From NCBI GenBank assembly GCA_017415995.1, contig JAFQDN010000007.1:36396-100395 (forward strand): 64,000 nt of DNA, written 5' to 3'. The position numbers were made by a program, and so were the translations under genes. How positions within the stretch are numbered: position 1 is the first letter of the stretch; the number at the start of each line of letters is the position of its first letter. The notes beneath the pieces were generated by a model. The model saw nothing but the letters and a program-made list of their open reading frames with translations, searched no databases and had not been told where the DNA came from. This document shows, in pieces, positions 29,456 through 40,544 of this stretch. Source of the stretch: Akkermansia sp. GTDB taxonomy: Bacteria; Verrucomicrobiota; Verrucomicrobiia; Verrucomicrobiales; Akkermansiaceae.

Positions 29456-30496
29456 ATGAAGACGTTTGCTGTTGTGTTGATGTGGGTTTGCATGGCCGGA
29501 GCCGTTGCTCCGGCAGCTGAGCTTGCTTCGGACTTGCAGCAGGAGGCTGCGGTGGAGGTACAGTATACGGCCGAGCAACGCTTGGCCTATGCTAAGTATG
29601 TGGCTGCTCTCAGCGAGGCAGCTTTGCACTTGGAGGCCGTTGCGGATAAAGAAAGCGCGGATGCTGCTGCTCCGACCGTGGCGGCGGTAGTGGCGCTTGC
29701 TGCGGCTTATGGTGAGCTGCTGGATGATTCGTTACAGGCAGAGGCGGTGAGGCAGTCCGGATGGAACCAAGATGTGGTAGATGCGCTCCCCTCTGTATAT
29801 TACTACGGCTCTGCAGCACTTGCTCAGGCTTGCGGGCAGACGGCTGAGGAGGCGGAGGAGCCGGCTGCTCCGCCCGAGTCACTTTTGCATGGATTGCGTG
29901 CGCAGTTGGAGGCTTTGTCGGCAGAAGTGTTGCAGCGTGCCGGACTCAGCGGTGGACCGGGGTGCACCCGCGATTCCGCCTGGCTGCCGGTAACAGCTAC
30001 TGATACCATTGCTGATGAGACCTGTGCGGTGTTATTAGCTGCTTGGGAAGGGTATTCTCCCTCCATTTTGAAGGAAAACCTTGTGGCAGATGCCGATAAC
30101 AATAAGTTTTACGCCGTTTTAAGCATTGTGGTGCGCGTGGAGGACAAACGCTACCTGCTGGAGCAGTGGTTCGATGTGTCTGAGGCATTTTCTGAAACCG
30201 CCCGTCTGCAAGCCATGCAGCAGATGGCTCAGTTGCAAGCGCGCATGAATACCATTCTGGAGGGTGTAAAAGATAAATCCGGTGCTGATGCTGCCGCTGA
30301 GCTCTTGGCGGACATGATTGAAACCTTCACCCGCTGCGAAAATGTGGTTGCGGCCATGAGTGAGACTGAGTATGAGAAAGCCGCAGCGGATAGTGGCTAT
30401 ACCGAGGCCCTAGAAAAGTCGGATGCTGTGCTCCTGCGGTTGGAAGAGCTCGGCTTTTTCGGCTCCGAGTCTCTTTCTGAAATGTTTTATTGGTAA
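29456..30496 (+). CDS. Exported helical protein sharing a C-terminal module with its neighbour
   Basis: A 346-residue protein with a signal peptide (residues 1-20) and mostly Ala/Glu/Leu-rich helices up to about residue 165. From there a conserved module reads G-G-P-G-C-T-R-D-S-A-W-L, then beta strands, then Y-L-L-E-Q-W-F-D-V-S. The same pattern ends the next gene. The remaining 110 residues form a second helical part. Not recognised as a named family. It overlaps no neighbour; the next gene starts 5 nt after its stop, so the two are one operon with a common theme. Confidence 0.7.
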   Translation: MKTFAVVLMWVCMAGAVAPAAELASDLQQEAAVEVQYTAEQRLAYAKYVAALSEAALHLEAVADKESADAAAPTVAAVVALAAAYGELLDDSLQAEAVRQSGWNQDVVDALPSVYYYGSAALAQACGQTAEEAEEPAAPPESLLHGLRAQLEALSAEVLQRAGLSGGPGCTRDSAWLPVTATDTIADETCAVLLAAWEGYSPSILKENLVADADNNKFYAVLSIVVRVEDKRYLLEQWFDVSEAFSETARLQAMQQMAQLQARMNTILEGVKDKSGADAAAELLADMIETFTRCENVVAAMSETEYEKAAADSGYTEALEKSDAVLLRLEELGFFGSESLSEMFYW

Positions 30497-30501
30497 ATCC
30501 C

Positions 30502-30969
30502 ATGTATTCTAAACTGTTTGTATTGTCATTGTTGTCGGTAGGGTGTGCTGTATCTGCTGCAGATATTGTGGTAGACCCCGCCTCCGAGTTTGCTGCCGCC
30601 GCCGCCTTACCCCTCAGTCCCATGGAGCCTGAATTACAGCGTGCGTTGGAAGCCCATGCCGCGGCTGTCTACAAACGCCTGCCTCCGATGGATAAGTTGT
30701 ACTTGGAAGGGGGAACGGGCTTTACGCGTGAAACGGCATGGGTTGTTACCTATAATGAGCCTCACCAAGCTCCGTCTGCCGTTGTTCGGCTTCTTTACGG
30801 TATTTATGGTAATGAAGCTCTTTTCACCGTGGTGGAGCTTGATCAGGAACGTATTCGAGTGGAAGGAAAAACCTACCTGCACACTGTTAATTCCATTTTG
30901 TACAAAGGGAAAAAATACCGTGTGGAGCAGTGGGTGGACATTTCGATTTACGGCCTGCCCGTTGATTGA
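30502..30969 (+). CDS. Exported protein, short form of the same family as its upstream neighbour
   Basis: A 155-residue protein with a signal peptide (residues 1-20). Residues 70-155 match the module of the preceding gene: G-G-T-G-F-T-R-E-T-A-W-V, a stretch of beta strands, and Y-R-V-E-Q-W-V-D-I-S. The Thr-Arg-acid-x-Ala-Trp and Glu-Gln-Trp-x-Asp positions are the shared ones. The ATG at 30502 is used because it begins the signal peptide; an upstream TTG overlaps the previous gene. Function is unknown. Confidence 0.68.
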   Translation: MYSKLFVLSLLSVGCAVSAADIVVDPASEFAAAAALPLSPMEPELQRALEAHAAAVYKRLPPMDKLYLEGGTGFTRETAWVVTYNEPHQAPSAVVRLLYGIYGNEALFTVVELDQERIRVEGKTYLHTVNSILYKGKKYRVEQWVDISIYGLPVD

Positions 30970-30978
30970 GGTGCTTCC

Positions 30979-31001
30979 TGCACGGTCTTCGCTTCCGTGC
31001 A
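30979..31001 (+). terminator. Possible terminator hairpin
   Basis: TGCACGG (30979-30985) pairs with CCGTGCA (30995-31001) around a 9-nt loop. There is no T tract. Confidence 0.4.
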
Positions 31002-31037
31002 TGACATAATGCTGTGTGTCCGGAACTGAATTCGTGA

Positions 31038-31066
31038 TTGCAAGCCGGGGCAGAATAGAGTAAGAT
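31038..31066 (+). promoter_or_regulatory. Predicted leaderless promoter of lpdA
   Basis: TTGCAA (31038-31043), a 17-bp spacer and TAAGAT (31061-31066), 6 nt before the ATG at 31073. Confidence 0.65.
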
Positions 31067-31072
31067 GAGGAC

Positions 31073-32458
31073 ATGAAGCATGATCTCATCGTCATTGGCG
31101 GAGGACCTGCCGGCTACGTAGGTGCCATCAGGGCTGCGCAGCTTGGTAAAAGTGTAGTTTGCATTGAAAAAGAACGCGTGGGCGGTACCTGCCTCAACTG
31201 GGGCTGTATCCCCACTAAGGCATTGCTGAAGAATGCCGAGGTGTACAATACCATGGCTCGCCATGCCGCGGAGTACGGCATCAGCTGTGGCGAGCTCAGC
31301 GTGGATTGGTCTGCTGTTATTGCTCGCTCCCGCGCCATCAGTGATCGCCTCTCCAACGGTATAGCTTTCCTCTTCAAGAAAAACAAAATTACCAGCATGA
31401 GCGGCACCGCCCGCATCCTTGCACCCGGTAAGGTGGAGGTTACGGCTGAGGATGGCTCTGTTTCCGTGGTGGAAGGTGAGAATATTCTCATTGCTACCGG
31501 TGCTCGCACGCGCGAGGTCCCCGCTTTCCCCTTCAACGGCAAGACCATCATCGGCAGCCGTGATGCTTTGGTGCTGGAAAAACGCCCCGAGAGCATGATT
31601 GTTATCGGTTCCGGTGCCATCGGTACGGAATTTTCCTATGTTTACCACTGCTTCGGTACCAAAATTACCTTGGTGGAGGCTTTGCCCCGCATCCTGCCCA
31701 ATGAGGATAATGATGTGTGCACTGCCATTGAGCGCTCGTTCAAAAAACAGGGTATTACCTGCATGGCCGGCGCAAAGGTGGAAAGCCTTAAGGACAACGG
31801 TGACAGCGTAACGGCTGTTATTACTGCAAAAAACGGTAAGGTTCAGGAGGTAACGGCAGACGTTTGCTTGGTGTCCATCGGTGTGGTGCCGGTGGTGCCC
31901 GAGGCTGAGGGGCTGGAACTTACGGAGCGCGGCTTCATTAAGGTGGATGCCAACTATTGCACTAATCTCCCGGGCGTGTATGCCGTGGGTGATTGCATCG
32001 GTGGCATTATGTTGGCTCATACAGCCAGTTTTGAGGCTGAGCAGGCGGTGGAAGGCATGTTTGTACCCGGTCACAAGCCCTTGCAGGCCAAGTTAGTGCC
32101 CGGCTGTACGTATTGCCACCCGCAAGTGGCCAGCGTGGGCAAGCGCGAGCGCGAACTCAAGGATGCCGGTGTGGAGTACAAGGTCGGTAAGTTTGCTTTC
32201 CAAGCCATTGGTAAGGCGGTTGCCACCGGCGAGACGGAGGGCTTTGTGAAGCTCATCTTCGGCAAGGAACACGGTGAGTTGCTGGGTGCCCACATTATGG
32301 GCGATACTGCCACGGAGCTTATTGCTCACCCGGAGCTTGCCATGAGCAGCGAGCTGACCATGGAGGACCTCAACGCCATGATTTACGCTCACCCCACGCT
32401 CTCCGAGGCTATTCATGAGGCTGTGCTCGCTGCCGATGGCCGCGCTATCCACGCCTGA
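31073..32458 (+). CDS. lpdA: Dihydrolipoyl dehydrogenase
   Basis: A 461-residue FAD-dependent disulfide oxidoreductase, the E3 subunit of 2-oxoacid dehydrogenase and/or glycine cleavage complexes. The FAD motif G-G-G-P-A-G-Y is at residues 9-15. The redox pair is Cys40/Cys45 in G-G-T-C-L-N-W-G-C. A second Rossmann motif, G-S-G-A-I-G-T-E, serves NAD. The C-terminal catalytic His-Glu is in A-H-P-T-L-S-E. No E1 or E2 genes are adjacent, so the complex it serves cannot be told here. The leaderless promoter puts transcription at the start codon. Confidence 0.96.
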   Translation: MKHDLIVIGGGPAGYVGAIRAAQLGKSVVCIEKERVGGTCLNWGCIPTKALLKNAEVYNTMARHAAEYGISCGELSVDWSAVIARSRAISDRLSNGIAFLFKKNKITSMSGTARILAPGKVEVTAEDGSVSVVEGENILIATGARTREVPAFPFNGKTIIGSRDALVLEKRPESMIVIGSGAIGTEFSYVYHCFGTKITLVEALPRILPNEDNDVCTAIERSFKKQGITCMAGAKVESLKDNGDSVTAVITAKNGKVQEVTADVCLVSIGVVPVVPEAEGLELTERGFIKVDANYCTNLPGVYAVGDCIGGIMLAHTASFEAEQAVEGMFVPGHKPLQAKLVPGCTYCHPQVASVGKRERELKDAGVEYKVGKFAFQAIGKAVATGETEGFVKLIFGKEHGELLGAHIMGDTATELIAHPELAMSSELTMEDLNAMIYAHPTLSEAIHEAVLAADGRAIHA

Positions 32459-32475
32459 TTGCTGTATTTCTCCCC

Positions 32476-32832
32476 ATGGCGCGCAAATTCATCTACGATA
32501 ACGGCGAAGAGAAACTCGGCCCTGTGACGGGAGCTGAGCTCTTGCGTCTGCGCGCCGAGGGGGAGATTGATGACAATACTTGGGTGCGCAGGGAGGACTC
32601 CGCCACTTGGCGCCCCCTGCGCAACACAGACTTGCGAGAGGAACGCGAGAAGGAGGCCTCCCGTAGCCTTTGGAGTCTGCTCTTCCGCCATTTATCCCCG
32701 GGACTGAAGGTTGCCATTTTCCTCTTCCTGCTTATTATTGTGGTGATGTTGCTGACGGTAGCTGCATATTTGTGGCCCGTACTCCTTTGTCTCCTGCTTT
32801 TGTGGATGCTCTACCGTATAATCAGCCGATGA
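32476..32832 (+). CDS. GYF_2-domain small membrane protein
   Basis: A 118-residue protein. Residues 5-50 resemble the bacterial GYF_2 (DUF4339) domain: F-I-Y-D-N-G-E-E-K-L-G-P-V-T, then L-R-A-E-G-E-I-D-D-N-T-W-V-R, then W-R-P-L. Two closely spaced membrane helices follow (about 75-115). The GYF_2 domain is thought to bind proline-rich peptides at the cytoplasmic face. It lies 17 nt after lpdA and overlaps the next gene by 4 nt (ATGA), so translation of the two is coupled. Confidence 0.78.
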   Translation: MARKFIYDNGEEKLGPVTGAELLRLRAEGEIDDNTWVRREDSATWRPLRNTDLREEREKEASRSLWSLLFRHLSPGLKVAIFLFLLIIVVMLLTVAAYLWPVLLCLLLLWMLYRIISR

Positions 32833-33557
32833 TTCTTCCCCTAGCCACTACTTTGCAAGAGATACAGAGCTTTGATGAGCACATGCTCTTTTACCTCTGT
32901 TGTTCTTTCGGTACCATAGTAGGTGCATTGGCCGGTGCCTCTGCCTCCAGCCGTGTGCGCATGGACATGTTCGGCATTGTTGCCTGTGGTACTATTGCCT
33001 CCTTGGGGGGCGGTACCGTGCGTGACCTCCTCCTCTCCGGCATGACCCGCCCCAATGGTGCGTCCGTTACTGTGTTTTGGATGGCCGGCGGTGATGTGGT
33101 GTTCTTCTACCAAGCCATTGTGACCTCCCTGTTCGTCTTCTTTGTGACGCGCTTCATCAAGCCTCCGGTCGGTACTATTCGCGTGGCGGACGCCTTCGCT
33201 ATGGCCTTCTTCACTTTGCTGGGTACGGCTAAAGCCTATTGGATTGGGTGTGACCCTGCCATCTCCATTGCTATGGGTGTATGTACCGGTGTGGCCGGCG
33301 GTGCCCTGCGTGATGTGCTTACCGGCAACGTCCCTTACGTTTTCCGCCCCGGCGAAATTTACGCCACAGCCTCCTTTGCCGGCAGTGCGCTTTTTGTGCT
33401 GCTTATGTACTTGGAATGCCCCTACGCCACCGCTTTTATTGTTTGCGTGGCCGTTGTTTTCATTCTGCGCATGGCTGCCGTGTACCACAACTGGCAGCTC
33501 CCCTCCTACCGCCCACTCATCGATACCGTCCGTCGGCATGATGATGAGACAGGCTAA
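32829..33557 (+). CDS. TRIC/UPF0126-family membrane channel-like protein
   Basis: A 242-residue protein with about seven membrane helices arranged as two similar halves. Each half carries a glycine-rich motif: G-G-G-T-V-R-D-L-L in the first and A-G-G-A-L-R-D-V-L in the second, the signature of the UPF0126 family related to trimeric intracellular cation channels. In eukaryotes TRIC proteins pass K+ ions. The bacterial role is not well established. The start overlaps the preceding stop codon (ATGA). Long upstream codons in frame cover the GYF gene and are not used. Confidence 0.87.
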   Translation: MILPLATTLQEIQSFDEHMLFYLCCSFGTIVGALAGASASSRVRMDMFGIVACGTIASLGGGTVRDLLLSGMTRPNGASVTVFWMAGGDVVFFYQAIVTSLFVFFVTRFIKPPVGTIRVADAFAMAFFTLLGTAKAYWIGCDPAISIAMGVCTGVAGGALRDVLTGNVPYVFRPGEIYATASFAGSALFVLLMYLECPYATAFIVCVAVVFILRMAAVYHNWQLPSYRPLIDTVRRHDDETG

Positions 33558-33628
33558 TCTGCCTTCCGCGTTCAATAAAACGGAATGTAGTGCCCGCTTA
33601 TGAGTTACGGGTGTTAAGTTAAAATACG

Positions 33629-33671
33629 GCTGCGCTTACGCTCGAGGACTGCTTGCGAGCGTAAGCGCAGC
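33629..33671. terminator. Perfect 16-bp inverted repeat between convergent genes
   Basis: The arms at 33629-33644 and 33656-33671 are perfectly complementary over 16 bases (GCTGCGCTTACGCTCG) around an 11-nt loop. It separates the convergent TRIC-like gene and rph and would terminate either transcript. Confidence 0.85.
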
Positions 33672-33679
33672 TGAATCCA

Positions 33680-34465
33680 TTATTTTTTGTTCCCGAAGAA
33701 ATCCTTCAGGGAATTGAAGTCCTCGGCCGTGGGTTCATCGGCTTTTGCAATGGCTGCCTTTTGAGCCTTTGTGATGGCAGCAATGCCTTGTGATGCCAAG
33801 GTGAGCATTTGTGCCATTTCCTCTGCCGTGAACACGGCTTCCTCACCGCTGCCTTGTACCTCCACGTATTGACCGCCTTCCGTCATCACAATATTCATGT
33901 CCACCTCCGCATCGCGGTCTTCTACATAGCAAAGGTCCAGCAACGGGGTGCCCTCAAGCTTGCCTACGGATACGGCACTGACCAGCTGGCGCATGGGATT
34001 TGTGGTAATCAGACCCTTAGCCATCAAACGGTTAATGGCAATGGAAAGAGCCACCGCTGCGCCGGTAATGGAGGCAGTACGCGTGCCGCCGTCTGCTTGC
34101 AGTACATCACAATCCACCCAAACCGTGCGTGGCCCCAGGGCGTCCAAATCCATCACGGCACGCAGGGAACGGCCTATGAGACGCTGAATTTCCACGGAGC
34201 GTCCGTCTTGCTTTCCGGCTGCGCTATCACGCTTCTTGCGATCCAGCGTAGAGTAGGGGAGCATGGCGTATTCTGCCGTCAGCCAGCCGCCTTCCACTTT
34301 CTGGGCCTTCATCCAGCGCGGTACATCTTCCTCAATCGTTACGGCGCAAATGACGCGCGTATTCCCGAAACACGACAACACGGACGCCGTAGCATGCGGC
34401 GCCACGTCCGGCACAAATTCTAACGGGCGCATCTCATTCAGCCCGCGGTTGTTGATGCGTTGCAT
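33680..34465 (-). CDS. rph: Ribonuclease PH
   Basis: A 261-residue phosphorolytic exoribonuclease that trims tRNA 3' ends using phosphate. Family motifs: M-L-P-Y-S-T followed by R-K-K-R-D, then G-R-S-V-E-I-Q-R-L-I-G-R-S-L-R, then the V-D-C-D-V-L-Q-A-D-G-G-T-R-T-A-S-I-T-G block with the catalytic Asp residues, and D-L-C-Y-x-E-D. Length is slightly above the 238 residues of E. coli owing to a 25-residue C-terminal extension. The ATG at 34465 is fixed by a promoter (TTGCCA, 18 bp, TAGAGT, 6 nt). A GTG two codons upstream is rejected. Confidence 0.96.
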   Translation of the reverse strand: MQRINNRGLNEMRPLEFVPDVAPHATASVLSCFGNTRVICAVTIEEDVPRWMKAQKVEGGWLTAEYAMLPYSTLDRKKRDSAAGKQDGRSVEIQRLIGRSLRAVMDLDALGPRTVWVDCDVLQADGGTRTASITGAAVALSIAINRLMAKGLITTNPMRQLVSAVSVGKLEGTPLLDLCYVEDRDAEVDMNIVMTEGGQYVEVQGSGEEAVFTAEEMAQMLTLASQGIAAITKAQKAAIAKADEPTAEDFNSLKDFFGNKK

Positions 34466-34471
34466 ACCCAC

Positions 34472-34501
34472 ACTCTACCACACATACCCCACCTCTGGCA
34501 A
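34472..34501 (-). promoter_or_regulatory. Predicted leaderless promoter of rph
   Basis: Minus strand TTGCCA (34496-34501), an 18-bp spacer and TAGAGT (34472-34477), 6 nt before the ATG at 34465. Confidence 0.55.
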
Positions 34502-34562
34502 TCCTGAATTTTGGACTCCGCCTGTCATAGCCCGTATATCATGCATTCTTTTTATTTTATTC

Positions 34563-34591
34563 TTGCCTGTGTGGGAGGAGTGTGTTAGAAA
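34563..34591 (+). promoter_or_regulatory. Predicted leaderless promoter, divergent from rph
   Basis: TTGCCT (34563-34568), a 17-bp spacer and TAGAAA (34586-34591), 6 nt before the ATG at 34598. The rph promoter lies 62 bp away in the opposite direction. Confidence 0.55.
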
Positions 34592-34597
34592 TGAGGT

Positions 34598-35245
34598 ATG
34601 AGAAAGCTTTGTGTAATATTGGCAATGCTGCCGATGCTCTTATGTGGCGGGGCAGAGGGCTCCGATAAGGTGGTGGATGGTTTGCTGAAGTTGGGGCAAG
34701 GGGTGCTGGAGCATGAGATTAATAAACGTGAGGCGAAAGAGGCGGCACGTGCTAAGAAGGAAGCTGAGAAGACGCCACCGCAGACGGCTGCTGCTGAGGA
34801 GGCGGCGGATAAGAAGAAAAAGGGCAAGGATAAAAAGCGGACGTGGAAGGACCGGACGTGGGATATGCTGGGCACCTTTGGGGCTACGGCTGCGGATGAG
34901 TTCGGAGATAAGAGTTTGTCGGAGGTGTTGGCGTTTTCTCTGAAGGACTCACTGGATGTGTTGATTGATGAGTATAAAGAAGAGTACAAAGATGAGGGTC
35001 GCGAATATGCTAAGGAATTGGGTGACAAGCTGGTGGAGCGTGTGCGTGAGGATCCGAAAATTCGGGATTCCATCACGGCTCTCCAAGCCTTGTGTTGGTC
35101 CGTTATCGGTTACTTGAGTTTGGTGACTCTGATTGTGTTCTTTTCGCTCATCTCCATTACCCGCGGAAACCGCAGGCTGCGCAAGCAGTTTGATGCGCTG
35201 CAACACAAATTTGATGCTCTGATGGAGGAGCTGAAGAAAAAATGA
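34598..35245 (+). CDS. Exported, lysine-rich coiled-coil membrane protein
   Basis: A 215-residue protein of unknown family. It has a signal-like N-terminus (residues 1-20) and a middle part with very high Lys, Glu and Ala content typical of a coiled coil (about 40-90). A membrane helix lies near residues 162-187, followed by a positively charged helical C-terminus. It could span the envelope with both ends anchored. The gene is divergent from rph and ends before a hairpin shared with mpl. Nothing in the sequence fixes its function. Confidence 0.68.
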   Translation: MRKLCVILAMLPMLLCGGAEGSDKVVDGLLKLGQGVLEHEINKREAKEAARAKKEAEKTPPQTAAAEEAADKKKKGKDKKRTWKDRTWDMLGTFGATAADEFGDKSLSEVLAFSLKDSLDVLIDEYKEEYKDEGREYAKELGDKLVERVREDPKIRDSITALQALCWSVIGYLSLVTLIVFFSLISITRGNRRLRKQFDALQHKFDALMEELKKK

Positions 35246-35270
35246 GTGAGCCCCGGCCGCAGGGCATAGA

Positions 35271-35306
35271 CCTGTCGAACTCTCCGTTGTGCAGCAGCTC
35301 GACAGG
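35271..35306. terminator. Hairpin between convergent genes
   Basis: CCTGTCGA (35271-35278) pairs perfectly with TCGACAGG (35299-35306) across a 20-nt loop, between the Lys-rich protein gene and the end of mpl. Confidence 0.6.
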
Positions 35307-35318
35307 CTGTTTCCGGCT

Positions 35319-36713
35319 TTATTGAGCCAGAGCGTTGAGAAGCTTGCCGTGAATGCCACCGAAGCCACCGTTGCTCATGACGAGGAGTACATCTCCCGGG
35401 TGTACGCGTGAAACCACGTGCGCTACTATGTCATCCACTCCGCTGCCTAAGTAGCATTCCGTACCGGTGGCGGCAATATCCGCCTGTAACCGCGCCTCAT
35501 CCAGTCTGTCTTCCGGGGCCACTCGTTTGTGGTTTTCCACCGGCGAGAGAACGGCAAAGTCTGCTGTAGAGAGTGCCTCTGCCAGCTCATTTTGGAAGAG
35601 ATTGCGGATGGTGGTGTTGCTGCGCGGGTCAAAAAGAACCCAGAGGCGTCCCTTAGGATAGCGCTGGCGGAGTGCTTGTACTGCTTGCTTGATGGCTGTG
35701 GGGTGGTGTGCGAAATCGTCCACCACGGTAACGCTGTTGACGGTGCCGCGCACCTCTTGGCGGCGGGCAACACCCTCAAAACTGAGGAGCGAGGCGCGGA
35801 TTTGCTCCGGTGTAAGCCCCGCGTATCCGGCGGCGCAGGCTGCCATGGCTGCGTTGCGGATGTTGAAATCACCGACCATGGGGACGGAGTATGATTCTCC
35901 GTTAAGCGAGAAGCTGCTGCCGTCCGTCCGGTGCTCTATGTCGGTAATGCGGATGTCCGCATTTTCTCCCATACCGACGCTGACGAGCTTGACCATGCGG
36001 AGCTCTTGCGCAGCATGCTCTCGGACATCTGCACAGTTGGGGCAGTCCGCGTTGATGAATACCACACCATCGCGCGGAACAACGCGCAGCAGACGCTTGA
36101 AAGAGAGCTTGATTTCCTCCACATTGGCGTAAATATCCGCATGGTCCATCTCAATGTTATTGATGATAACGACCTTGGGGAGATAATGGAGGAATTTGGA
36201 GCGTTTGTCAAAGAAAGCGGTATCGTATTCATCGCCCTCCAAGACACAGTAGTCAGAATCCGTAAAGTTGCCGCCGCGGCCAAGGTTGCGCGCAATGCCT
36301 CCAATCATGAAGCTGGGTTCCAAACCGTTATCCTGCAACATCCAAGTGAGCATGGATGTTGTGGTGGTCTTGCCGTGTGTGCCGGTGACAACAAAATTCT
36401 TTTTGCCCCACAGGAAAAACTCTTTCATGGTTTCCGGCAGACTCTTATAGCGCAGGTTGCGCTCCAGCACGGCCTCTACCTCTACGTTGCCTCGGCTCAT
36501 GGCATTGCCGATGACTATCAAATCGGCCTCGGCCGGAATGTTATCCGGTTTGTAACCTTGGAAGATGCGGATTCCTTCACTTTCCAGGAAGGTGGACATA
36601 GGCGGGTATACGTTAGCGTCCGTGCCTGTTACCACATAGCCCTTGCGAGCCATGGCTGAGGCCACAGCCCCCATGGCCGTGCCGCATATACCGAGAAAGT
36701 GAACGTGTTTCAT
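35319..36713 (-). CDS. mpl: UDP-MurNAc:L-Ala-gamma-D-Glu-meso-DAP ligase (Mpl)
   Basis: A 464-residue Mur ligase that reattaches recycled murein tripeptide to UDP-MurNAc. The N-terminal Rossmann motif G-I-C-G-T-A-M-G (residues 8-15) and the ATP loop G-T-H-G-K-T-T-T-T-S (near 112) are clear. M-x-x-D-H-A-D-I-Y and D-D-F-A-H-H-P-T motifs match Mpl and MurC; the C-I-C-G-T-A-M-G start and the N-N-I-E-M-D-H run favour Mpl. It implies a meso-DAP peptidoglycan and wall recycling, fitting the neighbouring amidases at 5-7 kb. No AmpD or NagZ is nearby. Confidence 0.92.
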   Translation of the reverse strand: MKHVHFLGICGTAMGAVASAMARKGYVVTGTDANVYPPMSTFLESEGIRIFQGYKPDNIPAEADLIVIGNAMSRGNVEVEAVLERNLRYKSLPETMKEFFLWGKKNFVVTGTHGKTTTTSMLTWMLQDNGLEPSFMIGGIARNLGRGGNFTDSDYCVLEGDEYDTAFFDKRSKFLHYLPKVVIINNIEMDHADIYANVEEIKLSFKRLLRVVPRDGVVFINADCPNCADVREHAAQELRMVKLVSVGMGENADIRITDIEHRTDGSSFSLNGESYSVPMVGDFNIRNAAMAACAAGYAGLTPEQIRASLLSFEGVARRQEVRGTVNSVTVVDDFAHHPTAIKQAVQALRQRYPKGRLWVLFDPRSNTTIRNLFQNELAEALSTADFAVLSPVENHKRVAPEDRLDEARLQADIAATGTECYLGSGVDDIVAHVVSRVHPGDVLLVMSNGGFGGIHGKLLNALAQ

Positions 36714-36913
36714 ATAATAAATAAGTCTTTTTGTCAGAAAAGGCGCGCTAGCTTAGCGCATTCTATCGTGTTTTGCAAGCGTTTTTTACGTTTCCGCGCG
36801 TTAAGTAGTAGTGCAGCATATGCTGCAAACTCTGCTGGCTACACGGATTGTAACGTTTTTTACCCCCCAAAAAAACAATGATATATTGTAGTGCCGGAGG
36901 AACAGTAGAATGC
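36714..36913. other. Spacer with two perfect palindromes
   Basis: This 200-bp gap upstream of mpl contains GCGCTA-GCT-TAGCGC at 36745-36759 and the 16-bp perfect palindrome TGCAGCATATGCTGCA at 36812-36827. A possible mpl promoter (TTGCAA, 17 bp, TAAGCT on the minus strand) would place the first palindrome around its -10. No gene is seen. Confidence 0.45.
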
Positions 36914-37726
36914 TTATCTTGTCTTAAATAATGGAGTGCTGCGAGCCATGGTGGGAGAGTTTTTCGGCGCCAAGCGCAAGCAACGGGCTATGGTTTGTGC
37001 CATGAGAAGGTGTCCGGCTGCATTGGGGTGCAAATCATTGTTCATGAGTTCGCCGGGGGCCGCTATGGAGGCCGGAGTGGTGCTGAACGATGCTCCGGAA
37101 TGCCCGCAGAGCTCTTCCCATACCGCTGTGTGGTCTACCAGCAATACGTTTTCCGCAGCGGCTACCTCGCGTATGGCTGCGGCGTAGTGGGGGCGCATGG
37201 GCTTTGCGCGCAGGGTGAGGGAGGGCGTTTGCAGTACGGGTATGGCTTTTTGGGCGCGTACCAGCTGTACAATGGCAGTGAGGTCGGTACAGAATTTATC
37301 CAAATCGCCGTAGCGGGTTTCATCATTGATGCCGAAGTTGATGAACACCACATGAGGGCGGAACTGTTGCAGTCGCCATTGGGTCTGTTGCAGGAATCCG
37401 GTGGCTGTTTCGCTGCTTACCCCGGCGTTGAGTACCAAATCATTCGTGCGGCGGATGCCTTTTTTCGGCATGGTTTCCCATTTGATGATTTCCATCCAGT
37501 GCTCTGCAAAGCTGCGTCCGCCATGCGTATGCAGGCACCCGTGAGTAATGCTGTCACCTACGAATAACCAGAACATAGGTTGCTCTGTATCTTGTACCAT
37601 GCCATGCAATGCTGCGTAATCAGCCAGCCCTTCATTGCGCTGCGCGGTGTCTTCTGCCCGGTCTGCTCGGACACTCTGACTGAATATGAGTAAAAGAAGG
37701 CTTATGCCGATGAAAAATCGTTTCAT
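36914..37726 (-). CDS. Exported SGNH-type hydrolase
   Basis: A 270-residue secreted hydrolase with a signal peptide cleaved near V-R-A-D (residue 22). Block I is G-D-S-I-T with the nucleophile Ser59. The block III region shows F-G-I-N-D, and block V is N-D-L-H-P-N-A-A-G-H with the Asp and His of the triad. This is the GDSL/SGNH fold, used by esterases and by enzymes acting on acetylated sugars. The substrate is unknown. The start at 37726 is chosen because a promoter (TTTACA, 17 bp, TAAAAT) ends 6 nt before it; an adjacent ATG at 37732 would overlap that spacing. Confidence 0.86.
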   Translation of the reverse strand: MKRFFIGISLLLLIFSQSVRADRAEDTAQRNEGLADYAALHGMVQDTEQPMFWLFVGDSITHGCLHTHGGRSFAEHWMEIIKWETMPKKGIRRTNDLVLNAGVSSETATGFLQQTQWRLQQFRPHVVFINFGINDETRYGDLDKFCTDLTAIVQLVRAQKAIPVLQTPSLTLRAKPMRPHYAAAIREVAAAENVLLVDHTAVWEELCGHSGASFSTTPASIAAPGELMNNDLHPNAAGHLLMAQTIARCLRLAPKNSPTMARSTPLFKTR

Positions 37727-37732
37727 GCCCAT

Positions 37733-37761
37733 ATTTTATGTGCGAACTTGGGGTGTGTAAA
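37733..37761 (-). promoter_or_regulatory. Predicted leaderless promoter of the SGNH hydrolase gene
   Basis: Minus strand TTTACA (37756-37761), a 17-bp spacer and TAAAAT (37733-37738), 6 nt before the ATG at 37726. Confidence 0.5.
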
Positions 37762-37895
37762 GATTTTTTTCAGCATTCGTTCTGAATTGTGCCGTATAAG
37801 GGCGCTGTATGCCCCTGTAGAGCATTTTCGGGCGCGAGGTAAGGTGTTGATGAGGTTTTTACCTAATCTCGGTTTTAAGGGGCTATTATGCATAA

Positions 37896-40520
<2,625 letters not shown>

Positions 40521-40544
40521 CCCTTTAACGATTTTATCTGAATT

